DNA from: JADGQM01 sp964505935
GTDB lineage: Bacteria; Desulfobacterota; Syntrophobacteria; Syntrophobacterales; Syntrophobacteraceae
Length of the DNA stretch: 20,682 nucleotides
NCBI GenBank assembly: GCA_964505935.1
Contig: CAZDKX010000046.1
Coordinates: 1-20,682 of the forward strand
Direction of reading: 5' to 3'
Shown: positions 8,355 to 15,852 of the stretch, piece after piece
Position numbering within the stretch: the first letter of the stretch is position 1
Layout: every line of letters begins with the position of its first letter
Program-made: the position numbers and the translations under genes
Notes under the pieces: generated by a model
Seen by the model: only the letters and a program-made list of their open reading frames with translations
Told to the model about the DNA's origin: nothing
Databases searched by the model: none

Positions 8355-8421
8355 ATAAATACGCAGAAACGGGAACCTTGCCCGTTCAGATAGACCAAAA
8401 GATGAATTTACCATGGTGGAC

Positions 8422-8781
8422 TCAACTTCTGATTCTGATGTGCTTTTCTTCAACGATCCACAGCGAACGGTCAATCTGTTCACTGGTAAACATTCGCAGG
8501 ACGCGCATGAAAACATCGAGCACATATGGCTTATCCTGTCTCCTGACCCGCAACACGATAAGCCCCGCAAAGCGATCCGGAGGATAGACGCGGATATCGG
8601 CAAAATCCGTATCGAGAGTCTCCAGAACCCTTTTCTCTCCTTGGCAGGCAGACAGGATTTGGCTGTCAGGTCTACCCTCAAGTCCCTGCTCTCCCACGGT
8701 CACGGCATCGTAGCCTGCTTCACGAAGCAGACCAGCTATTTCAACTGGAAGGTTTTCATCGATTTTGAATTTCACTTCCAC
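8422..8781 (-). CDS. DUF5615 PIN-like toxin (COG4634 / Mut7-C-like RNase)
   Basis: The protein has 119 residues with the acidic PIN-like pattern: D8 in KIDENLP, D39 in RPDSQIL, and D57/D59 in LDTDFADI. It ends in a conserved LWIVEEKHIRIR-like strand. The family is predicted to be the RNase toxin paired with DUF433 antitoxins. It follows the antitoxin stop by only a few bases, so the two are co-translated. The reading frame opens at GTG 8781. GTG 8775, giving MKFKIDENLP, is an equally good or better start because it resembles the family N-terminus and leaves more room for a ribosome binding site (AGGA in the intergenic bases). The gene appears intact. Confidence 0.88.
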   Translation of the reverse strand: MEVKFKIDENLPVEIAGLLREAGYDAVTVGEQGLEGRPDSQILSACQGEKRVLETLDTDFADIRVYPPDRFAGLIVLRVRRQDKPYVLDVFMRVLRMFTSEQIDRSLWIVEEKHIRIRS

Positions 8782-8784
8782 ATC

Positions 8785-9012
8785 CTATGCGGGCAAGGCA
8801 ATGATGCGCTCCCGTGCAAGCTCGGCGGCATAAGCGATGGTAGCATGTATTCCTTCAAGGGTAAGGGACGGGTAACTCCTGAGGATCTCTTCCGGCGCGA
8901 CGCCGGCGGCCAGGTTGTCAAGCACGACGGAAACCATGATGCGTGTCCCTTTGACACAAGCCTTGCCGTGGCATATTGCCGGGTCAACGACGATGTAATC
9001 TTGCCAGTTCAT
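8785..9012 (-). CDS. DUF433 antitoxin (COG2442)
   Basis: It encodes 75 residues from ATG 9012 (MNWQDYIVVDPAICHGKACV). It contains the DUF433 signature GKACVKGTRIMVSVVLDNLAAG, split here as GKACVKGTRI and LDNLAAGVAPEEIL, which forms a small winged/helix-turn-helix fold. A near-perfect AAGGAGG six bases upstream fixes the ATG at 9012 over the in-frame TTG 9018. The family is the predicted antitoxin and autorepressor for DUF5615 toxins; the toxin follows immediately. The pair sits between two decaying defence loci, consistent with a module that resists loss. Confidence 0.9.
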   Translation of the reverse strand: MNWQDYIVVDPAICHGKACVKGTRIMVSVVLDNLAAGVAPEEILRSYPSLTLEGIHATIAYAAELARERIIALPA

Positions 9013-9018
9013 GATCAA

Positions 9019-9025
9019 CCTCCTT
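9019..9025 (-). promoter_or_regulatory. Strong Shine-Dalgarno AAGGAGG for the antitoxin
   Basis: The minus strand reads AAGGAGG at 9025-9019, six bases before ATG 9012. It is the strongest ribosome site on this strand in the accessory region. It would favour antitoxin over toxin synthesis, as expected for the pair. Confidence 0.75.
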
Positions 9026-9068
9026 GAATCCTATTGGTCCGTGTGGGAGTCGATAAGCATCTTCAATT

Positions 9069-9077
9069 AATATAGCA
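9069..9077 (-). promoter_or_regulatory. Possible extended -10 promoter for the toxin-antitoxin operon
   Basis: The minus strand carries TGC-TATATT (9077-9069), an extended -10 form, about 57 bases before ATG 9012. The stretch is AT-rich compared with its surroundings. There is no convincing -35, which an extended -10 can tolerate. Prediction by eye only. Confidence 0.35.
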
Positions 9078-9096
9078 CAAATAAAGCCACCAAACG

Positions 9097-9816
9097 CTAT
9101 GGTGCAGGCATATTCAGTGCCTTGGCCTGCTCCTCCGTCTCCGAGAGGATCTGTTTCATGTGTGCGTCACGCCACTTGGCCGTGAGGTCGCCGGTGAAGG
9201 CACGATGAGGGAGGAGTTGGTACAAACGATCTATCACAGGACCGATTTCGGTGCTCCGATCAATGACTACCCGCGCCTTTTGAAATTGTTCAACAAAGTC
9301 CCGGTGTTGACCTTCGCTTGGTACCAGGATTGACTGTGACAGTAAATGCTGAGTCTCCAACTTTCGTGTGCCGTGAGCTGCAATTGAGACACTAGCATGG
9401 AGGCTCTGCTCCAGCGCCTTCATCGCCGAAAAGAGGCAAGGAGGAGACAGTCGAGCGTCCCTAACGGTCAATGCTTTCATGTCCTGGCTAATGGCTACAG
9501 GCCTGGTATTGATGGCAATCGGCACTTGCCTGGCGAGAATCATGCATCGAACGACTACAAGGATAGAATATTCAGGAATCAGTCGTGTAGTCGTCTCGTG
9601 AAGTGCGAGCTGAGTTATGTGGTCTTCAGTATCGCCAATGAAGTCTTTCTTCATGTCTTTGGGTGATACCCAAGGCACCTCGCCGCCCCAGCTAACCAAC
9701 GAACTACTTCGCGTTTTTCGCCATGGTGCGTTGTGGTGCGTCCATGAACTACAAGCTGATGTGTGGCTCATATTTATCGTTTTGTGAGCCGCAATGTGTT
9801 TTTGTGGTTCACGCAT
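9097..9816 (-). pseudogene. hsdS: Shortened type I specificity subunit (HsdS), N-terminal target-recognition domain missing
   Basis: The 239-residue frame contains one recognisable target-recognition domain: GGEVPWVSPKDMKKD, VVRCMILARQVPIAI and HGTRKLETQHLL. It ends in the classical HsdS tail HRAFTGDLTAKWRDAHMKQIL. Whole HsdS proteins have about 400-450 residues with two such domains. The first domain and central conserved region are gone. The sequence between APWRK and WGGEVPW also looks shortened relative to the usual GGTPSK-containing start of a domain. The frame opens at 9816, overlapping the end of the Fic remnant, so its first 30 residues may be non-native. RCMILA is an odd variant of the common RGMILA. 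It could be an inactive half-subunit; with hsdM and hsdR broken beside it, loss of function is most likely. Confidence 0.75.
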
Positions 9817-10150
9817 GATCTTCTAGAGAATCGGCCTCGGTGATCGCCAGGAGTCTCGGGAAGATCATAATGTCCCCTCGCCTCCCGCTCCCGGATGACA
9901 TCTCGTGAATGATACCGGCCTCCTTCAAGCCCGAAAGCATCCTTTTGGCGGTAGCGTTCGGGATCTTTGAACGGCCAGTGAAGGTGGAAGTGCCGAATAT
10001 CGGCTGATCAAACAGCGCATCGATGGCCTGAATTGCATACTGGGAGTGAGTGATTTCCGGAACTTCCCGCTTCATCTGGTCATACAGGGCCAGGATTGCC
10101 TTGGCCTTTGCCGTGTTGTCGCGCGCCTGTTCGATGATCGCCTTATGGAA
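9809..10150 (-). pseudogene. C-terminal fragment of a Fic/DOC-family protein
   Basis: From about 10150 one minus frame reads AIIEQARDNTAKAKAILALY, then MKREVPEITHSQYA, TFTGRSKIPNATAKRMLSGL and GRRGDIMIFPRLLAI, with stop at 9809-9811. This is the helical linker and winged-helix end that follow the Fic core in Fic proteins carried inside type I R-M loci. The catalytic HPFxxGNGR motif and the whole N-terminus are absent. The first usable ATG is 10075. The fragment begins exactly where hsdM homology ends, so one deletion apparently removed the 3' half of hsdM and the 5' part of fic. Confidence 0.72.
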
Positions 10151-10986
10151 GACTCGAGCAATTGCCAGTTGGGGAGCTTTTCGCCAGGTCCTTTGCGGTA
10201 GGTTTGAAGAGCTGGGTTCTCTTGTTTGAGCTGGGAGATGATCTCGGATCTGCGGGGCAGGGGGAATCCATCGATATCCGTGTCCTCCCCAAGCAATCCC
10301 TTACTCCTGGCTTTCTTCTCCAGCCATTCCTCTCCGTAAATGGGAACCTCTGTGGGATCGGTGGAATACCGTGCCAGAATGAACTCCACGGCATCGATGA
10401 GAAAGCCACCCGTTCCACAGGCCGGGTCGAAAATGGTGTCGCCCTGGTCGGGCTCAACCATTTCCACCATCATGGTCCTGATCTGGCGAGGAGTCCGAAA
10501 CTGGCCGTTCAGAGCCGACTGCCCCAGGTGAGTGAGCAGATACTCGAAAATGTCGCCTTTGACATCCGTTCCCAACTTGCGGAAATCGATGCTGTCCAGT
10601 TCGTCGATGACGAGCTTGAGCACGTGGGGATCGCGTATTTCGAGGACTGCATCCCGAAAGTACTCTGCAATCTGAGGCTCTTCCTTGACAAGGGACGACA
10701 TGTAGGAAAAAACCTGTTCGCCGACAAATTGAACCAGATCTTTGCCGCTCTTGAAACGCCACTTCGACCAGCGATAGCGTTCCGATTGATTCGGGAAGAG
10801 ACTTTTCCCGTTTCCCTTCACATTCAGGAGACGCGCCTGGAGCTCACGTGCACTTTCTTCTTCGTCGAGCAATTTCAGATAAATCAAATAAGAAATCTGC
10901 TCGATGTACGTGACCGGGTTGGTAACACCACCGGCCCAGAGAGTATCCGTGATGTGGCTGAGCTTTCTTCGGATTTGTTGATTCAT
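10146..10986 (-). pseudogene. hsdM: N-terminal half of a type I DNA methyltransferase (HsdM)
   Basis: ATG 10986 has AGGAAG just upstream and starts MNQQIRRKLSHITDTLWAGG. Residues 1-160 form the HsdM N-terminal helical domain. SAM-binding motif I, FDPACGTGGFLID, is at 186-198. Homology continues to EKLPNWQLLESS (about residue 280) and then stops. The open frame runs on to 10072 only through the out-of-frame Fic sequence. Catalytic motif IV (NPPF/Y) and the C-terminal half are missing, so it cannot methylate DNA. It starts eight bases after the hsdR remnant stop, the original operon spacing. Confidence 0.88.
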
Positions 10987-10994
10987 GGATCTTC

Positions 10995-11873
10995 CTAAGC
11001 TGCGGTCTTCGGCAGAAATACAGAGTCATTCAGGTCGTCAACGACTCTCTTGAGCCCGACCTCGCCGAAGAGTTCAACCCCCAGGCTTGCGGCATCGAGG
11101 ACTGACAGGGGCGGTTGGAAAAGGTCGATAAGGTCGATTCTCCCCAGGGCTCTCCCGCGGTTCTTGAGGAGCACGAGGTATTGAGCCTGCTGAGGAGCGA
11201 AATTCCTGGAAACCAGCCAGGCGTGAAAGTTCTCATTGACCTCCTCGTCACGGCTCTTGATCTTCAGCTTGCCCAGGGCGGCCTTGATGAAATCAACGAT
11301 GGAACCGAGCGGCCTCCTATATGCCCGTCGGAGATTGTCCTCATTGAAGTACCATCGAGGTTGATTCAGCTTTTCGGTTAGCGTCTGTTCCTCATCGGAG
11401 GTCAGTTCCAGATCGTCCCGCACCTTTTGCAGGATGGGATCGCTGCTCACTGCCTTCTGGATGGTCTGCTCCCATGTGCTCACGTATTGGCGTTTGTCGA
11501 CCCGCTCACCCTCCGGTCCGATCTCAACGTAATGGAGAGCATCGAGCCACTCATCTTCCAGGCCCAGCTCAACGAGTTCCCTGGGTGGTTTCGGGGGTGT
11601 TGTCCCTCCGCCGGTTCCCCTCCCCGAGCCGGTACCAGTGAAGATATCGATGTCGCTGTCGTTGAAGTGCTCGTGGTTCTTGAAGAAATCGTAGATGACG
11701 AAGCAGCGCTTGTCGATGTGAGGTGCTACGCGGGTTCCGCGACCTCGGATCTGCTGATATAGAATGGCGCTTCGCACGCGTCGACACATGGCAAGATGGA
11801 GGAGTTCCCTGCAGTCAAAGCCGGTTGTCAGCATGTCCACGCTGACAGCCATCTGAGGATAGGTTTCGCACTT
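10995..11873 (-). pseudogene. hsdR: C-terminal fragment of a type I restriction subunit R (EcoEI/EcoKI-like HsdR)
   Basis: About 290 residues of HsdR remain. They start at CETYPQMAVSVDMLTTGFDC (motor motif V region) and pass motif VI QQIRGRGTR and the KRCFVIYDFF strand into the EcoEI-type C-terminal domain ending FLPKTAA. The nuclease core, Walker A and DEAD box are gone. The open frame extends upstream to 11993, but those 40 residues (MSVIARKPFL...) do not look like HsdR. There is a glycine-rich linker TGTGSGRGTGGGTTPP. This HsdR branch differs from the intact one at 1905-5294, so the two loci were acquired separately. Confidence 0.85.
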
Positions 11874-11940
11874 TGAAGGCGAAGACGCTGGCGACCTTAG
11901 CGACAGCGAGATCATTTTATTCGGAACAGATCGAATCGAT

Positions 11941-12609
11941 TTGGGCCAAATTAGGACAATAGGCAGGAAAGGTTTTCTTGCTATCACGGACACTTCAGAT
12001 CTAATGGTCTCTGTCTATGAAATAGAAACCGCTACCATTAGCGATAGTCGCCGAGACATCGCCCGTCTCGCCTGGAATGTAGTAGGGAGGCAGCGATTTT
12101 GCTTCCGGGCGGATAGGAGATTCCCAGTGCTGAGGGGGTTGCCGCGTTTAGACGAAACTGAAATTCACGATGCCAACTACTGCGTCACACTGCGCATTCC
12201 TGAGCAAGTCCCCAGGAAGGCTCGCATTTGCAATCCCCTGAGAGAAAAGCGATGGGTTAGCTCAAAAGATGATCCACTGCTCACTATCCTTAAGGATTTG
12301 GACACCGCCATACCGGCGCATGGCGAAGAGACCGGAATAGTTCGCAAGAAGCAGTTGGAGGAGATGATGGCGAAGATAAAGATAAAGGTGCCAGCTCCCG
12401 AGGCAGCTTTTCGTGAACCCCATGAAGAGAGCCTGGAGGAAAAAAGGAAATCCGGCCACCATAATATCATTACAAAAAAGATCCTCATGCGGCCTGTAAC
12501 GACAGGACATCCCCTTGACGATGAGACGGCACAAGTCCGGTGGGCGACCCACGAGGAAGCAAGAGCTCTTATTGCTGAAACCACAAACCCCCAACGGAAG
12601 AGAACGTGA
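11941..12609 (+). CDS. Unrecognised + strand frame (hypothetical), 3' end merges with a NUDIX-like tail
   Basis: A 222-codon open frame starts at ATG 11941, with a more plausible start at ATG 12004 (MVSVYEIETATI). I do not recognise residues 1-170. They contain natural-looking segments such as DETEIHDANYCVTLRIPEQV and LEEMMAKIKIKVPAPEAAF, with mixed charge and no membrane segment. The final 35 residues resemble a NUDIX hydrolase end (see the separate entry), so the frame is probably a chimera or a decayed gene. There is no clear ribosome binding site. The opposite strand offers no better gene. Confidence 0.35.
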   Translation: MGQIRTIGRKGFLAITDTSDLMVSVYEIETATISDSRRDIARLAWNVVGRQRFCFRADRRFPVLRGLPRLDETEIHDANYCVTLRIPEQVPRKARICNPLREKRWVSSKDDPLLTILKDLDTAIPAHGEETGIVRKKQLEEMMAKIKIKVPAPEAAFREPHEESLEEKRKSGHHNIITKKILMRPVTTGHPLDDETAQVRWATHEEARALIAETTNPQRKRT

Positions 12610-12670
12610 CCTGCGGGTGCTGGAGGCTGCTGTGCTGGCCTTCTTGAAAGGAGTGGTTCAGGCTCCCTGA
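12490..12670 (+). pseudogene. Frameshifted C-terminal tail of a NUDIX-like hydrolase
   Basis: The frame ending at 12609 reads HPLDDETAQVRWATHEEARA and LIAETTNP. Dropping one C from the CCCCC run near 12587-12591 lets it continue as NGRERDLRVLEAAVLAF to TGA 12668-12670. Together these give the last helix-strand-helix of many NUDIX proteins (VRWVTxEEA..LI..TTN..G..RDL.VLEAA, from memory). No NUDIX box (GX5EX7REUXEEXGU) is visible upstream, so only a tail is left. Confidence 0.5.
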
Positions 12671-12719
12671 GTGGAGATCGAGGGGTTGCCATATTTGGGT
12701 GAAGAATGGTGTTTCTGGT

Positions 12720-13592
12720 CTATTTCTTTCTAGGCGGCAACTTTGGGGTCAAGTAGTAGAATGCCCCGGTCTCCTGTGTGAGGCTGACGCTGCGTTTCCT
12801 AACCCACCCCTTTTCGCCTGATGCTAATTCAATCTGAACCCACTCATCATCCACAGATAGAACCTTTACATTTCCTCCTCGCCATGGGATCTGTCCGACA
12901 ACAATTGAGTTCAAAACGCTCGGCCTATCATAGAGTTTCACTTCTTCCAAACCGGGTGAAGGATTCAGTTTCAGTTGCAAAGGCTTGTCGGGGAAGTCTC
13001 CGTTCACCTGCCTGTCGGCTGATGTTGTGGGTAGACTCACAGGTGATCGAGCTGGTGGAATCGGCTGATGGGTGATTGTCTTTCCTGGACGCCCGAAGAT
13101 AAGCACATGGCGCTTATTATCGAGAGTCCAGGTGTCGAGTTTGCCGAGCAGGCTCTGGCCCAAAAGCAGGGGAGCCTTGACGGGAGCGATCACCGCAGGA
13201 ACGTTGGAGATTTTATAGCCTCCCAGTTCCAGTTCTCGGATGACGAACCTTTGACTTTTCACGACTGAACCGTCTGCCAAAGAGAAGGACTTGCCGGGCA
13301 AGAAATCCCCCTGAGTTATAGTTCCTGCCCGGATAAGGGTCCTCACCACATCAGCCGGAATGCAGACTTCCGAAGCGCCACTGTCCAATATAAAGTTGAG
13401 AGTAATCACCCCATTGATTTGCACTGGGAGGGTATAGACCCCACCGCGCTTCACAAGAGGTATTTCGGTCTCGGCCAGGGAAATCTGAGTTGAGAAGCCC
13501 AATAGACAAAACACCACCACACCAAGGCTGGCCGACTTGAGCCACCTATTCCGTTCCCCTATGACGACAGGAGGCCGCGAAAAGAGGATCAT
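12720..13592 (-). CDS. Exported retroviral-type (clan AA) aspartic protease with C-terminal SH3-like domain
   Basis: The protein has 290 residues. Residues 19-40 form a hydrophobic signal segment ending SLA before ETEIP, consistent with signal peptidase cleavage. Residues 45-165 carry the single-lobe aspartic protease fold: FILDSGASEVCIP with catalytic D70-S71-G72, then FSLADGSVVKSQ, and LLLGQSLLGKLDTWTLDN near the end. A proline/serine-rich linker follows. Residues about 225-285 look like a bacterial SH3 domain (VKVLSVDDEWVQIELASG, GWVRKRSV). Enzymes of this type are periplasmic or membrane-anchored homodimers whose substrates are mostly unknown; an SH3 domain would suggest cell-wall binding. 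The gene looks complete and stands alone. Only a weak GGG precedes ATG 13592. Confidence 0.82.
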   Translation of the reverse strand: MILFSRPPVVIGERNRWLKSASLGVVVFCLLGFSTQISLAETEIPLVKRGGVYTLPVQINGVITLNFILDSGASEVCIPADVVRTLIRAGTITQGDFLPGKSFSLADGSVVKSQRFVIRELELGGYKISNVPAVIAPVKAPLLLGQSLLGKLDTWTLDNKRHVLIFGRPGKTITHQPIPPARSPVSLPTTSADRQVNGDFPDKPLQLKLNPSPGLEEVKLYDRPSVLNSIVVGQIPWRGGNVKVLSVDDEWVQIELASGEKGWVRKRSVSLTQETGAFYYLTPKLPPRKK

Positions 13593-13692
13593 CCCAATAT
13601 CCCCATGGCGAAATCGTATCTGTCAGGAAGGTGAACCCTATCGCAATGGAAACCAATGAGTTTACTCAAGGTATTCTGGTAATGGAGTGCTG

Positions 13693-13835
13693 TCAACGAA
13701 AAGCATAGCCGAGACTGGCCACCTCATGAGGCGAGTCTGGATATTGCTCCTCGATCTTGATCAACGGGACCATTGCCGGTACCTGAGCCACAGGAGCTCC
13801 AATCTGATACCGGCCGGTCTTGCGGAGAGACGGGA
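13693..13835 (-). other. Short unidentified C-terminal frame abutting the IS left end
   Basis: Outside the insertion element the minus strand is open for about 47 codons (GRYQIGAPVAQVPAMVPLIK and SPHEVASLGYAFR, stop at 13693). The composition looks protein-like, but I do not recognise it. The frame crosses into the IS terminal repeat, so any gene here would have been cut by the element. The remaining bases 13593-13692, upstream of the protease gene, hold no feature I can support. Confidence 0.25.
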
Positions 13836-13849
13836 TAACCCTACAACGA
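13836..13849 (+). repeat. Left terminal inverted repeat of the IS701-like element
   Basis: TAACCCTACAACGA is the exact reverse complement of 15357-15370. A degenerate related sequence (ACAACCCACTACGATAG, around 13900) lies inside the element just upstream of the transposase, resembling the inner part of the right end. Confidence 0.75.
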
Positions 13850-13927
13850 CCATTAATGATTGACTTCAACAATAATGGCATTCATAATCTACCTCACAAC
13901 CCACTACGATAGAAAGGAAGGCAGACT

Positions 13928-15217
13928 ATGCTGGCAGCATCCAGATGTGAAGGCGATTTGTATTCGATTCCGAAGTTTTCTTTGGATTGTGGCGATGTCG
14001 AAGACTTCCGGGATGAGCTTCATGGGTTCCATGATCAATTTGCGGATTGTTTCATGAGAAGTGAGCCCAGGGAAAACTTCCTTCTCTACATGGCTGGTCA
14101 GTTTAGCCCGCTGGAAAGGAAATCCATTGAGCCGATCGCTCTTCAAGTCGAGGACGGGAATGTTCGTGCGATGCAGCGTTTTATAAGTGACGTTGTGTGG
14201 AATGAAAAGGCAATGCTGAGACAATACCACACTCTTGTTAATGAAGACATGGGAGACCCTGAGGGGACCCTGATTTTTGATGAATCGGGATTTGCCAAGA
14301 AAGGTGACGACTCGGTTGGAGTTTCCAGGCAATACTGTGGCAGCACCGGGAAGGTTGACAACTGTCAGGTAGGAGTCTTCGTTGCCTATGCCTCTCGTCA
14401 TGGCTATGCCTTTTTGGACAAGCGTCTCTATGTTCCGCAAAAATGGTTCGAAGACACCCATGAGGCTCGTCGAAAAAAATGTAAGGTGCCTGAGGACTTG
14501 GGCTTCAAGACCAAACCACAGTTGGCGGCTGAAATGTATCGTGAGGTGCGTGCCGGGGGCATCCTTCCTTACAGGTACGTCGTTGCTGATTCAATATACG
14601 GCGCCAATCCCGACTTCATTGGTGCCATCGAGGAAAAGGTCGGTACGACCTATTTTGTGTCAATGCCATCCGATACTCTGTGCTGGCTGCAAAGACCTTC
14701 CGCTGAAGAAAGACCGGTTCGCCGGAAGGGCGCTGGCAGGGTCAAATCGGTAGTGCCTGAAACCGAAAAGAAGCCCGTCGACTTTGCAGCACTGGCCAGT
14801 AACATAAATTCCTTCTTTTGGTATCGGCGCAAGGTTTCCGAGGGAACCAAGGGACCCATTGAGTATGAGTTCACCAAACGACGCATCACCCTGTGCAAAG
14901 ATGGACTCCCCTGCAAGACGGTCTGGCTGATTGTGAAAAGGACCCTGGGTAGCGAGCGGAAGTACTCATACTACATCAGTAACGCCCCAGTCAGTACGAG
15001 ACTCAGACTCTTCGTATGGCTCAGTGGTGTTCGCTGGGCCATCGAGCAGTGTTTTGAGGAAGCTAAATCCGAACTCGGCATGGATCATTATGAGGTGAGG
15101 AAGTTTCCCGGATGGAATCACCACATGTTGACCTGCATGTTGGCTCACTTCTTCCTCTGGCACCTGAATATCAGACTGGGGAGAAAAAGCACCCTCCATT
15201 ACGCTGTCGCAGCTTAG
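13928..15217 (+). CDS. IS701 family DDE transposase
   Basis: The protein has 429 residues with AAGGAAGG just before ATG 13928. The catalytic triad appears as D118 (LIFDESGFAKKG), D221 (YVVADSIYG) and E373 (GVRWAIEQCFEEAKSELGMD). The last segment continues to the family's DHYEVRKFPGWNHH motif. The N-terminal SIPKFSLDCGDV/FADCFMRSEPRENFLLYM region fits the IS701 group of DDE endonucleases. No frameshift or stop interrupts it, so the transposase looks intact and perhaps recently active. The 139 bases from its stop to the right inverted repeat contain no gene. Confidence 0.9.
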   Translation: MLAASRCEGDLYSIPKFSLDCGDVEDFRDELHGFHDQFADCFMRSEPRENFLLYMAGQFSPLERKSIEPIALQVEDGNVRAMQRFISDVVWNEKAMLRQYHTLVNEDMGDPEGTLIFDESGFAKKGDDSVGVSRQYCGSTGKVDNCQVGVFVAYASRHGYAFLDKRLYVPQKWFEDTHEARRKKCKVPEDLGFKTKPQLAAEMYREVRAGGILPYRYVVADSIYGANPDFIGAIEEKVGTTYFVSMPSDTLCWLQRPSAEERPVRRKGAGRVKSVVPETEKKPVDFAALASNINSFFWYRRKVSEGTKGPIEYEFTKRRITLCKDGLPCKTVWLIVKRTLGSERKYSYYISNAPVSTRLRLFVWLSGVRWAIEQCFEEAKSELGMDHYEVRKFPGWNHHMLTCMLAHFFLWHLNIRLGRKSTLHYAVAA

Positions 15218-15356
15218 GTTCATGCTGCAGGGCGTGCTACCCTTAAGGTTACTTCGTGTTGAAAAGCCCCCTGCAATGGTTGAGTGGATTCAGGTGAAAT
15301 ACCATCGTGCCCATGTTTCTCACGCAAAGAAGAAACTGCGGATCATGACATAACTA

Positions 15357-15370
15357 TCGTTGTAGGGTTA
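15357..15370 (-). repeat. Right terminal inverted repeat of the IS701-like element
   Basis: TCGTTGTAGGGTTA is the exact complement of the left end at 13836-13849. Confidence 0.75.
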
Positions 15371-15832
15371 GACAGTTCGTCTTCAGCATTCCGATCATGC
15401 TGCGCATTTATTTCAAATACGACCGTAAGCTCCTGACAAATGGGCTCTTTCGAGCGAACGGTGCCTTCCATTGTCTGCCCAAAAGAGAACTGAAAGAGCT
15501 CGAAGAGATCTTCCGCTCCAAGGTCCTGGCCATGTTGAAGGCTGAGGGCAGGATAAACGACGGGCTTATCGAAAAACTCATGGCCTGGCATCACAGCGGT
15601 TTCAGCGTGCATGCCGGAAACGCCATCGCCCCTGACGACCGGGACGGGCAGAAAGCCTTGGCGGAATATATCCTGCGAAACGCCTTCTCGGAACAAAAGA
15701 TTACGTATATCGAAGATAGTGGGCAAGGTCCTGTATCGCTCCGGCATGACCCATGGGAGCAACAAGAAAAATTTCGAGATCTTCACAGCCGAGGAGTTTA
15801 TCGCCGCTACCACTCAGCATATTCCTGGACAT
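15371..15832 (+). pseudogene. IS91-type (Y2_Tnp) transposase remnant, internally deleted and frameshifted
   Basis: Starting directly at the IS701 right end, the frame reads QFVFSIPIMLRIYFKYDRKLL, split here as FVFSIPIMLR and IYFKYDRKLL. It then jumps to TNGLFRANGAFHCLPKREL, EKLMAWHHSGFSVHAGN and EYILRNAFSEQKITYIEDSG. From memory, IS91-group rolling-circle transposases have about 45 more residues between RKLL and TNGLF, including HxH and Tyr-neighbouring sequence, so an internal deletion is likely. Near 15722-15728 the homology shifts one frame (GKVLYRSGMTHGSNKKNFEI, then FTAEEFIAATTQHIP) and ends around 15832. The 5' part is absent at the left side of the IS701 element. It is not functional. 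Confidence 0.78.
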
Positions 15833-15852
15833 CTGGAGATTGACGACCAAGC

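Larger units (their letters stand above)
13836..15370 (+). mobile_element. IS701-like insertion sequence, 1535 bp
   Basis: The element is bounded by 14-bp perfect inverted repeats, TAACCCTACAACGA at 13836-13849 and its complement at 15357-15370. It encodes one DDE transposase on the + strand. Size and single-gene layout fit the IS701 family. The bases outside the two ends (GGGA at 13832-13835, GACA at 15371-15374) do not match, so no 4-bp target duplication is visible. The right end abuts an IS91-type transposase frame, but the left flank does not carry its missing 5' part. Confidence 0.8.

Noticed and set aside
10162..10998. 278-codon + frame opposite hsdM
   Set aside because: The opposite strand carries clear HsdM motifs; this frame has no ribosome site or domain.
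15226..15275. TGCAGGG/CCCTGCA inverted repeat after the transposase as a terminator
   Set aside because: The 7-bp stem has a 36-base loop and no following T-run; too weak to call.
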